A model generated the notes under the pieces. That model had not been told where the DNA came from, made no database searches, and saw only the letters and a program-made list of their open reading frames with translations. This document shows, piece by piece, positions 10,351-20,973 of a DNA stretch of 64,000 nucleotides; position 1 is the stretch's first letter; each line of letters opens with the position of its first letter. Where the stretch lies: assembly GCA_947561395.2 (NCBI GenBank), contig OX387194.1:18338048-18402047 (forward strand), in the 5' to 3' direction. The position numbers and the translations under genes were made by a program. This stretch comes from Buxus sempervirens (taxonomy: Eukaryota; Streptophyta; Magnoliopsida; Buxales; Buxaceae).

Positions 10351-11991
10351 GTACCAAAAATTGCTTTCAGAAGTCCGTACCTGTTAAGATCGAGGAGAAG
10401 ACTCGATATGGAACAGCAAGGAGAGCAGACGCCACCAGGGCAACACCCAGCAGAGTCCAGTCATGCCCAAGTGGTCAATGAGATGCAGCAAAGGATGGAC
10501 AGTATGGGTTCCATCATCCAGGAATTGATGACAGAACTGAGGGAATTGAGGCAGGCCCCACCGGCAGCACCAGTTGCCCAGCAGCCGCAGCCACCGTTCC
10601 CACCACAGGCAGAAGTGGCGCCACCGCCGCGTCCAGCGAACCCCCCTCCCCTAGCACCACCACCACCACCGGCGGTGCCATTCCATGTTCCCCAACCAGA
10701 TCAGTTTCTGCCTATCCATCTGGGACAGGGTGATGAGGACTGGTACAGAACCCAGGAAATGCAGTTTGAGGAGAAGCTGACAGCGGTAAGGGAGGAGAAT
10801 AGAACGGAAATGGCTGCCCTGAAGGAGCAGTTCAAACAACTCCAACCTAGCACAGTGCAGAGCGAGGCTACTCTGGAAAGCCTCTGTTTCTTTTCAGATA
10901 TCCAACTCCCGGCTAAGTTCAAATGCCCTGAGTTGCACCAGTTCGACGGCACCGGGTGCCCCTTGAACCATCTGAGGTCCTATTCTGGTGACATGTGCCA
11001 GTATGCCAAGGAAGAGCGGATTATGGTGCAGTTCTTCCAGAAGTCACTAGCCGGGGCCGCTTACTCTTGGTTCCTGAGTCTAGACAAGGCTAAGATCAAG
11101 ACATAGAATGACCTGGCAGCAGTCTTCATCCAGCAGTACCGCCTGAACAGTCAGATAGTGCAGACGAGGGCAGAATTGCAGAGGCTGGCAAAGAAGAGCC
11201 AAGAGTCAGTAAGAGAATACGCCAAGCGCTGGAAGGAATTGGCAGCATTAGTACAGCCGCCGTTGCTAGAACAAGAGATGACGTCATTGTTTATTGGGTC
11301 ATTGGGCCAACCTTTCTTCACTCTGCTGCTGGGGCAGAGTACATCGAACTTCAATGACCTGATCTTGACTGCAGATCGGATTGAAGACGCAGTAAGGGCC
11401 GGAAAGATAGATGGCAGTGGGCAGAGTGCCGCACCAAGGAGGCCAGTGTCAGGGCAAGCCAGCAGAAACCAAGGGCAAGAGCCTAGGAGGTCAGAACAGC
11501 AGGCAGTGAACTATGTATACCCCACACAACCCCACCATTTCTCCCAAGGACCGGAGGCAGTGGCACCCCAAGGAACCGGACAAGCTGCTTACCAAGGGGT
11601 AAGAAGAACAAGGGAAGAGATGGAGGCCAGAATGAAGCAGGTTTTCACTCCACTCCCGTATGCGCCGGCAGAGTTGCTGCCTACTTTGCTAAAGAAGGGG
11701 TACGTGCAAGTCAAACCCCCGAACCCTCGTTTGGTCAACGCCAGAAGCTATAACACTGCAGAGCGGTGCGAGTACCACTCTGGTGCTCCAGGGCACCACA
11801 CCAATCGGTGCTGGGATTTGAGGCACGATATCCAAGACCTGATTGATAGTAAGCGCATCACGGTCGACCCTCCAGCGCCACCTGCCCAGACTCCAGCAGC
11901 CGGAGTAACTACCAATCCTCTCCCAGATCACTCAAAGGCCTCCACTAGTAGGACGGCAAATCAAGTGAGCAGTGATCAAGGCACCGAGTAG
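10351..11991 (+). pseudogene. gag: gag of element A, nonsense codons at 11104 and 11989
   Basis: Structural capsid/nucleocapsid polyprotein. The first ATG in frame is 10408, but the frame is open upstream, and 15 residues at 10360-10404 are identical to those upstream of C's gag ATG with only synonymous codon changes. Translation therefore probably begins further upstream. Domains: basic leader, Q/P-rich segment (10410-10720), capsid (retrotransposon gag family) about 10890-11380 with FDGTGCPLNHLR and REYAKRWKE, and a C-terminal knuckle CEYHSGAPGHHTNRC near 11770, a C-x2-H-x5-H-x4-C variant. TAG at 11104 stands where C has Trp (TGG). TAG at 11989 separates gag from the protease frame without a frame change. 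A branch-point-like GCACTAATG and AG at 10349-10350 form a possible splice acceptor. Confidence 0.88.
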
Positions 11992-14900
11992 CTCAACCCT
12001 TCCATACTTATCGGACGGCCAGGGCAGATAGTGAGGGTACAGCTGCAAACAGGAACCCCCTCGGCAGCAAGGGCAGTTAATGAGAATACAGACGTCCATG
12101 TCTGCACGATTGAGGATGAACCTCAGAGCAGTGAGGAAGTCACGGGACCTTGGAACCCGATACAATGTGGATGGATCAGTGATTCCCCATCCCCCCCACG
12201 CAGGGAAGGAGTGGGCAGCTCCAGTGGGCTCCAGATCAGGGATAGGCCGCAGATCTCGGACGCTTCAGTAGGTAGTTCAAGGGTGCCGCCCCAGTTATCC
12301 ACCGGGTGGCCGCCAGAGGGCATGTCCGCGACATCGGGGCCACACCCATATCTGGCATACTCTACCGACTCGTCATCACTTGAGTCTAATCCTGCCCCCC
12401 TCCCATACAACATGCTTGAGTGGTTCGCTCCCCCTCATGCCGCAGCAAAAGAGGAACCACCATCCACTCCTGAACTCGTAAACCTGCCGGATCCGTACGA
12501 GAGCTCGGATGAGTCTGCTGACGCAGGCTCAGATGACACGTCCGCAGAAAAGAGTGAGACAGTGAACGTTATCGAAGAAGACGGCCGTGACCCCTCTACA
12601 AATTTCCCTTTGGTGCACTTCCACCCATCCGAAGACCAAGAATTCTTCTACCCAACCCCCATCTCTCACCCTAGCCCTTTAACCCTCAACATCCACGACA
12701 TCATGGACTCGCCTCCACAAGACCCCTTCTACCTTTCAGTCGAACCACCTACCCTGAACCTTTCCAAGCTTAACCTGGAACCACCTTCGTACAACGTCGT
12801 ACCACCACCTTACCCCACCCCATCTTTCTACCATCAAGCCACCACCACCACTACTGAAGCAGAAATCGATCGGATCACCCGATCCGGTCGATACATAAAC
12901 ACCGACCCCCCACCCGCACCAGAAGAGGGAGCAGAAGCAGAAGCGAAAAGGAAAGAAAAAGGGAAGGACGTGGTTATAGAATTGCCACCGACCCTCAAGA
13001 GAAAGGGGAGGGCCACCGAAGAGGAGATCATAGAATTGCACCACAGTGTTTTCACTCCAGAGTACAACATCCTCCAGCAGTTGAACAAGGTGCCCGCCCA
13101 AATCTCCATAATGCGACTTCTGATTGATTCAGAAAAGCACAGGGCAGTGTTAATGAAGGTCCTGGGAGACGCCCACGTACCGGCAAGCATTGATCCCGAG
13201 CAGCTAGGGGCAGTGGTGTCAGTGATCATGGCACCCCAGGCCATCTCCTTCTCTGCAGCAGATCTGCCACCTGAGGGTTGCGACCATGCTGAGCCGCTTT
13301 ACATCACAGTGAAGTGTGTAGATCTCATTGTGAAACGTGCCATGATTGACAATGGGTCGGCATTGAACATATGCCCGATGAGGACATTCCACAGTCTACA
13401 GTTGAGCCCTACCATGATCAAGCCAAGTGGGCACAATGTCAGAGGCTTTGACAACGCCCGAAGGGACTCACTGGGAGAGGTCACTTTGGTGATCATAATT
13501 GCAAATAGGCCCTTTACCATGGAGTTCGAACTCATGGATATCAATGCCTCGTTTAACTTGCTAATCGGGAGGCCTTGGCTGCATCAGGCAGGAGCAGTAT
13601 CTTCCACACTGCACAGAATGGTCCGATTCGTGTCAGGCAACGAACTCATAACAGTACATGCCGAGGATCATCGAGAGTTCGAAAGGGTCGGAGTACCCTA
13701 TGTGGATTATGAGTTGCCCACCACCCTCAATTTCCAAGCGGTAGAGATGGTGCAGGTGAATCGTATCCCTGAATCGGAAAGGGGGCAACGACTCTCGAAA
13801 AGGAGGAGAAAGTACATGTTCAGCGCTGCTGACTGCGCAGACTGGGGCCTCCGAGCCGGTGATGGGTTGGGCAAGTATAAGCAGGGAATCAAGGCAGCCA
13901 TCCAACCTTATGAGCAGACCGCTGGGTTTGGGTTGGGATTCAGACCACAGCCAGAAGACTACTCCCGACTCCTTGGGAACCGTGCCGAAAGAAAAAGGGC
14001 AAGAACTGAAGGAAGAGAGCCCCATTGGCCTATATGCGTGCACGGGAACTTATATCACCGCTTCGCTAACATGGAGCGTGAGGCGGCCCAAGCCATTGAG
14101 AATATAGTCCCCCAAGGATGGGGAGATGAGTTTCTGTACACCCCTGTCGCAGAAGAAGACTACCTGCAAGGCCTAGCCCAAATGCTCTGGGAGGAGCCAC
14201 CGTCTATGGACATAATTGGAGATGCTGTAGAAGTAGACCCGTTGGCTCCTGAGGTGTCGCCAGATGGCCTACAGGCACTGGTCGCCTTGGACTCAGTTGA
14301 CGAAGTTACCATGGCCTTCGCCCCACCAGATGAGCAATTCATCCCTGATGGGGTCCCGATCAACTCTGCAATTGTGATGGAAGCGCCGTCACCTGCTCCC
14401 ATTGAGGAATCCAAAGAAGAAGGTCCGATCATGTATGTCTGCATGATGGAAGGGCGAGACAGCTCAGGAGCGCCAACCCGCAGGCCAAGGTCGCCTCCTC
14501 CACGCCCCTATATCCCGCACCCTGGAACTCGCGATGGCTTGAACCGCATGTTCCGTAGCATGCCCCAAGTGCTAGGGCCAGTACCAGAAGAGGTGTACCA
14601 TGCAGCTTACGGAAAATGGGCACCACCAGCTTACTCTTCTACGGTGCCTGGGATACCAACTGGAATACCCATAATGTTTGCACCCCCCAGAGTTGACCCA
14701 GCCAACGAAGTCACCATTGCATATGCGCCACCCGAGGATGAGATACCAATGGCAATCGCCCTCAGTGGATCATGGGTAAGGGTATCATCAGAGTCTGGCC
14801 CCCGATCAGAGAGAAGCCAGAACAAGCCGGTAGGAGGCGCAGCACAGGATCCTATCTACATTTCTTCTGACGAGAGCGCCAACATGGTGGTGGTAGGAGA

Positions 14901-15333
14901 GCCAGAGAAGATGATCGCTATCAACAAGGAAGCCGAGGCATCACTGAAGAACTGGAGCGCCACGCCTTTTGCACTCAGCAAAGCTGCTATCCCAAAGGGG
15001 GTTTCTGCCACCTCTGAGATTTCTGTTGTAGCTACTGCTGAAATTTTTAATGAATATCTCGATGCTTCCTACTACTTGCATCTGTTTGAAAAAGAAAATA
15101 ACAAAAATAAGCAACTTGAGCATCGCAATCTTAGTGTCAATCCCGACGCACACCTGGAAGATCTGGGGCACGGGATTGGTAATAAGATTGCCATAATTGA
15201 ACAAAAAGAACAAAAGGAAATGGAAAAGCCAGTACAGATGGCAATGATAAATGAAATGCATGAGCCAGTGCCCAATCCTGAAAACGAGCAAGAACTCGAC
15301 AAGTTAGATTGGGGCACTCGCCCATCGCAGTAA
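11992..15333 (+). pseudogene. pro: Protease region of element A with G-patch and long acidic linker
   Basis: Same frame as gag. The aspartic protease lies at about 13240-13600: IDNGSALNICP carries the catalytic Asp in a DNG context, and NLLIGRPWL is the downstream flap motif. A G-patch-like segment follows at about 13820-13905 (GLRAGDGLGKYKQGIKAAIQP). The N-terminal 400 residues are acidic and proline-rich, and a long linker of roughly 450 residues follows to 15333. The TAA at 15331-15333 is in frame with RT. It overlaps a GTAAGA that could be a splice donor; Ogre elements are known to have an intron between protease and RT, so this stop may be natural rather than damage. Confidence 0.82.
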
Positions 15334-18300
15334 GAAGATTCAAACATCGTCCCCTGTGAGCCTTTCGAGCATGAGGACAACGATGAATCATGGGAGACCC
15401 CGCTCGAAATCCAACTCGCGTTGGAAAGGCACGAAAAGGGTCTCCAGGCCAACATTGAGGAAACAGAGTCAATTGACATAGGTGAAATAGCACAACCAAG
15501 GATCCTCCAAATTGGTAAAAAGCTGTCACCATTATTAAGAAAACAGATGTTTGATTTTCTTAAATCTTATTCTGACGTGTTTGCATGGTCATACGAGGAT
15601 ATGCCCGGGTTAGACACGGACTTGGTTGTGCATCGGTTACCAACAAAGTCTGAGGCCGTACCTGTGAAACAGAAGCTCAGGCGTACGAAGCCGGAGTGGG
15701 CCCTGAAGATCAAGGAAGAGGTCACCAAGCAGTTGGATGCCGGATTCTTGCAAGTAACTCACTATCCAGAGTGGTTGGCCAACATCGTGCCGGTTCCCAA
15801 GAAAGACGGGAAAGTCAGGATGTGTGTTGACTATAGAGATCTGAATAGAGCAAGTCCGAAGGACGACTTCCCATTGCCGCACATCGATGTACTGGTAGAC
15901 AATACAGCAACACATTCGATGTTCTCTTTCATGGACGGTTTCTCTGGTTACAACCAGATAAGAATGGCACCCGAGGATATGGAGAAAACATCCTTTATCA
16001 CGCACTGGGGCACTTACTATTACCGCGTGATGCCGTTCGGACTGAAAAATGCGGGTGCTACATATCAGCGTACGATGACTCTGTTATTCCACGACATGAT
16101 ACACAAGGAAATGGAAGTGTATGTGGATGACATGATAGCAAAGTCCAAGGAAGAAGAAACCACTTGGTAAACCTTGGAAAGGTGTTCAACAGACTCAGGG
16201 AGCACAAACTTCGGCTTAACCCAAACAAGTGCGTGTTTGGAGTTACTTCAGGGAAGTTGCTCGGCTTCATAGTGGGCAAGCGGGGCATAGAGGTCGACCC
16301 CGTCAAAGCAAAGGCAATTCTGGAGATGCCTCCTCCGTCGACAGAAAAGGAAGTGAGAGGGTTCTTGGGCAGGTTGCAGTATATCAGTAGGTTCATTGCG
16401 CAGATGACTCCTGTGTGTGAGCCTATATTCAAGCTGCTAAAGAAAGACAACCCTGTGGTTTGGAATGACGACTGTCAAGTAGCGTTTGATAAGATCAAGG
16501 CCTATCTGATGAGTCCACTGACATTGGTCCCACCTGTCCCGGGACGACCCTTGATCATGTATCTGACAGTCTCAGAGACGGCAGTAGGATGTGTGTTAGG
16601 GCAACACGATGAGAAAGGAAGAAAATAACAAGCTATCTACTACCTGAGCAAGAAGTTTACCAACATTGAAGTTAGATACACAGTGCTTGAAAAGACATGT
16701 TGCGCCTTAGTCTGGGCAGCTCAGAAGCTGCGGCATTATTTGCTCAGTCACACAGTCTTGCTGATCTCCAATCTAGATCCTTTGAAATACATCTTTGAGA
16801 AGCCGATCTCCGCTGGTATGGTTGCCAGGTGGCAAGTCCTTTTGTCTGAGTATGACATTGTCTACACGACTAGAAAGGCGATAAAAGGGCAAGCCGTGGC
16901 GGATCACTTGGCAGAGCATCCACTACCTGACTACCAACCACTTCTAACTCACTTCCCCGATGAAGGTGTGATGTGTGCAGAATCCGTGGAGGGCACAGAG
17001 GAAACTAAGTGGCAAATGTTCTTTGACGGGGCAGTCAATGTAAATGGAAAGGGGATCGGAGCAGTGCTAATCTCCCCAGACGGTGTCCATCACCCGATAG
17101 CAGCAAAACTTCTGTTTGATTGCACTAGCAACATGGCCGAATATGAAGCATGTGTGTTAGGCTTGCGAGCGGCAATCAGGATGCATATACAAGAGCTAAA
17201 AGTATTTGGTGATTCAAGTCTTATCATCTATCAAGTGATGGGAGACTGGAAGACCAGAGACGTAAAGTTGGTGCCCTACCAAGAACTGGTCAAGGAATTA
17301 GAAGAAGAATTCGAGAGCGTGACATTTGACTACATGCCACGAGACGGGAATCGATTTGCGGATGCACTAGCTACACTGGCATCAATGGCCACCATCACGA
17401 ATGATGCTTGGGTGCAGCCACTGGAAATAGAAATTCGGCGTTACCCTGTTTACTGCTTCAGTATCAAGAAAAGCACACCCGAAGAGGAGCCTTGGTACAC
17501 AGATATAGAGAGGTATATAAGAGACAGAATTTTGCCAGAGTGTGCCTCAGCTGCAGAGAAGCGAACTATACAGAGGTTGGCGGGGTAGTACTTCTACAGT
17601 GGGGGCAGACTGTACAAGAAGTCATACAACGATTCCCTACTGCTATGTGTCAGAGAAGCCGAGGCGCAGAAGTTAATCGAGGAGGTCCATGGAGGGTTGT
17701 GCGGCCCACACATGAATGGGCATATGCTAGCAAGGAAGATTCTAAGGATGGGCTATTACTGGATGACCATGGAGGCAGACTGCTACGCTCATGTTAGAAA
17801 ATGCCAGTTATGCCAGATTTATGCCGACAACATCCATGCACCGCCAAATGCGCTGTACTCCATGACATCACCTTGGCTGTTCGCCATCTGGGGAATTGAC
17901 ATGATAGGCCAAGTTCATCCAATGGCTTCAAACGGGCATCGGTTCATCTTAGTGGCAATTGACTACTTTACCAAGTGGGTAGAAGCCATGTCCTTCGTGA
18001 ATGTGAAGAAGTCTCATGTGCTCAAGTTTATCAGAAACAATATAGTCTGTCGCTACGGGGTTCCAGAAGCGATCATCACTGATAATGCAAAGAATCTGAA
18101 TAATAAGGACATGGAAAAGATGTGTGAAGATCTGAAGATCAGACATCTAAACTCCACAGCATACCGGCCCAAGATGAATGGGGCAGTAGAGGCTGCCAAC
18201 AAGAATCTGAAGAAGATACTTGAGAAAATGGTAGTCACTTACAGAGACTGGCATGAGAAGCTGCCCTATGCACTGCACGCCTATCGGACGTCGATTAGGA

Positions 18301-18740
18301 CATCGACCGGGGCAACCCCGTTCTCCCTGGTATATGGAATGGAAGCAGTCCTCCCAGTGGAAGCACAGATTCCGTCGCTCAGAATTCTAAAGGAAGCAGA
18401 GATCAGTGACGTCGAATGGGAAGAATCCAGATTTGACCAGTTGCAATTGTTGGATGAAAAGAGGATTAAGGCTTTGTGCCATGGCCAGCTTTATCAACAG
18501 AGAGTGGCACGAGCCTACAACAAGAAGGTAAAGCCACGGCATTTCAAAGAGGGAGATCTAGTACTGAAGAGAATCTTCCCTCATCAAGAAGACAACAGAG
18601 GGAAATTCAAGCCAAACTACGAAGGGCCATTCGTAGTCCACAAGATTCTGTCCCAAGGAGCACTCATCCTACAAGAAATGGACGGGGCAATTTTTCCTGA
18701 GCCGATAAATGTAGACGCAGTCAAACTGTACTATGCCTAA
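15334..18740 (+). pseudogene. pol: RT, RNase H, archaeal RNase H and integrase of element A, broken
   Basis: Enzymes for reverse transcription and integration. The RT core spans about 15650-16250, with FPLPHIDVLVDN, FMDGFSGYNQI and the catalytic YVDDMIAKS. RNase H is about 16540-16930. The archaeal-type RNase H is about 17010-17400 (MFFDGAVN, NMAEYEACVLGL, VFGDSSLI, NRFADALATLASM), diagnostic of the Tat lineage. Integrase has the zinc-binding H-H-C-C around 17690-17810, the DDE core (GIDMIG, TDNAKN, NGAVEAANK) and a C-terminal domain ending LYYA at 18740. Damage: a one-base deletion near 16158, judged against B's GAGGAAGACCAC, then stops at 16626-16628 (TAA) and 17586-17588 (TAG, where B has CAG). 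This copy cannot encode full enzymes. Confidence 0.93.
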
Positions 18741-20960
18741 GATCATTCTGATTGAGAAATGAAGAGAGGCCTTCCTTGACTCTCCTTTAGACTGTAAATC
18801 CTTCCAAATACCTTAAATTCTCCCATAGTTAGACAATTTTGAGCCTTAAAATTCTTTCAACCCATTGCAAGTGTTCTACACATCAAACCGGGGCATTCCT
18901 GGCAAAGCAAAAAGAAACCAAGCATTCTTGCCCAGAAAAACCTCAAAAAGAAGAGAAAATACAATAAGAAAGAAAAAAAAAGAAAAAGAAACAGAGAAAA
19001 TGGGGAAATGTTTACCCAACAAAAATATAGAGATACAAATAAGCTAGGATGTAAGTCCCACCAATAATAAAAGTAGCACACTTTGCAAACCCAAATAATT
19101 AAGCTTTTTGAGCCGTCTATCCTTTCTTTCATAACCGAGACCCAGCCTACGTTTCGTCCTATCTCTAAGACCTCTCGGATCTTGAAAGGAATGATCAAGG
19201 CAAACAGTTAGGTTTGCGTTCATCAGCAATGACGGAATTCAGAGTTTCCTAAAAAGGTTGGACACAACGAAAACCCGAAAAAAGGGCGTTGTGTGGTTAG
19301 TCAATCAAAAAAAAAGAGAGAGAAAAGAAAAAAAGAAAAGAGAAGAACTGGTCGCATCTGGATCAAGCAGAGCAAGATACAGACGAGAGCAGTGACGGTG
19401 GCAGACAGTAAACTGAGAAAATTGCACAGATCTGAGGGGTCCGAACCGGCAAGTTGCGCTCGAGTCAAGGACTTCACAGTGGCCTATGATGACAATGCTA
19501 CGGAAAATACCCAGCACTCCAAGTCCCGTTTGACCATGGAAAATTTCTTTGATATTGCAAACACAGGCACACACTGACACACCTGTTTTCTCTATAATTG
19601 TTCTGCTTAACTGTTTTGAGCTCCGCGTTGGGCCACTAACCTGAGTTGATAATCTCTTAACCTTGGCAAGGGCCGCTGCTGGCTGCAATGGGCAAAAGGC
19701 TCGGAGCAAAAAGAGAATAAGAGAAATGTTTTGCACTCCCCAACTATTCCATGGCTAACATGTTGTCGTTTCCTGCCTTCACAGGTACGCCGAAAGTGAG
19801 ATGACGGACGTCGTCTCCAAAATCCCCAGTGGAGCTCCTTCAGTAAACGGAGAATAATACCCTCCAAAATCCCCAGTGGAAGACCTTCAGCAAACAAGGA
19901 ACGACACCCTTGCATCCCCAGTTGAGGCCTCCCAAGCAATAAGAGAGTGATACTTGATGATGTAGACTTCTCAAGCCTTGCCCAGTCTGAAGAGGCCGGC
20001 TTTGCGAAGATGAGCGGAAAGGAGACAAACAAGCTCGCATCAATCCCTGGTGGAGTCTCTCGCACTCAACAAGAGCACAGACGAGCCTAAGGAACTCACG
20101 CCGGAGCAGAGGGAAAAGGCCTTACAAAGAAATAATGACAGCGTAAGAAATCCCTACTTATCCCCAGTGGAGCATCCTTCCCCAGGGAACTCCCATGTTT
20201 GTCACTAACAAGGCTCGACCCGAAAGAAGAGGCGATAAGAAAAAAAGATTCCTTCCCAATCCCCAGCAACAGTCACTCCAAGCTAGGGAGCCTCCACCAA
20301 AGGGAAAGCCAACCAGAAAGCACTGCCAAAGAAGGAATGACAAGACATGAAGAAGAATGAGCATAAATAAAGATATCATCGGGCAAGATGGCCCCTTTTG
20401 TAATTTTGATTTCACACTTTTGTAAATAGAATAGAGCAGGTGTGTGGACTCCCTTGAGGCATCGGACAGCTCTGGAAGCACCTCCTCACCAACAGCAGCT
20501 CCTCCTCCACTCTTCCTTCCTCCTTTCTCCATTCGGTCCACATCTTAACCAAACCTTTGGCCACAAAATCCTAAAAGAAAAAAAAATGCAAGCAAGCTTC
20601 AAGTAAAAGACACAAAATGGATCAGAAGTTTGGAGTCACTTAAAAGCTTTAATGGAACAAACAAGAAGAAAAGAATATTGTCAAGTATCTGGCATCGACG
20701 CCGAAACAGGTTGGCGAGCTCAAGTCCAATCTAATCTCTTTCAAACTTAAGTTAAATGCTGAAGAGTTGCCCTACAAAAACCCGAAAAGCAAAGGGTGAG
20801 GAAACTCTGAAGCTAGGAAGTGACGCCACATCATTGGCCGCTTCCCGCTCAAAATGAAAACTTCAAAGGACTAAAGCTCGTCGACCATGTCGACAGAAAT
20901 GCCAGGCGCAAAAATGAGATTCTTTTTCTCTTTGCCGTTCATCCACAAGGTGACTCCAGC
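18741..20960 (+). other. Element A 3' untranslated region with conserved blocks
   Basis: Noncoding, 2.2 kb. Blocks shared with B and C: GAGGCC...TTTTGAGCC at 18766-18850, a CTTTCTTTCATAA...CCAGCC...TTTCGTCCTAT block at 19111-19195, and a pre-polypurine block at 20881-20960. A strong hairpin CACAACG...CGTTGTG lies at about 19262-19293. Purine-rich runs occupy 18895-19010 and 19300-19345. Loosely repeated CCCCAGTGGAG words recur at 19820-20290. Confidence 0.75.
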
Positions 20961-20973
20961 AAAGAGGGGCAGC
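20961..20973 (+). promoter_or_regulatory. Element A polypurine tract
   Basis: AAAGAGGGGCAGC directly abuts the 3' LTR, as expected for the plus-strand primer. Confidence 0.85.

Noticed and set aside
11989-11991. Programmed stop readthrough between gag and protease in A (TAG) and B (TAA at 28920)
   Set aside because: The stops fall at non-homologous positions, are different codons, and resemble the random stops elsewhere in these elements.
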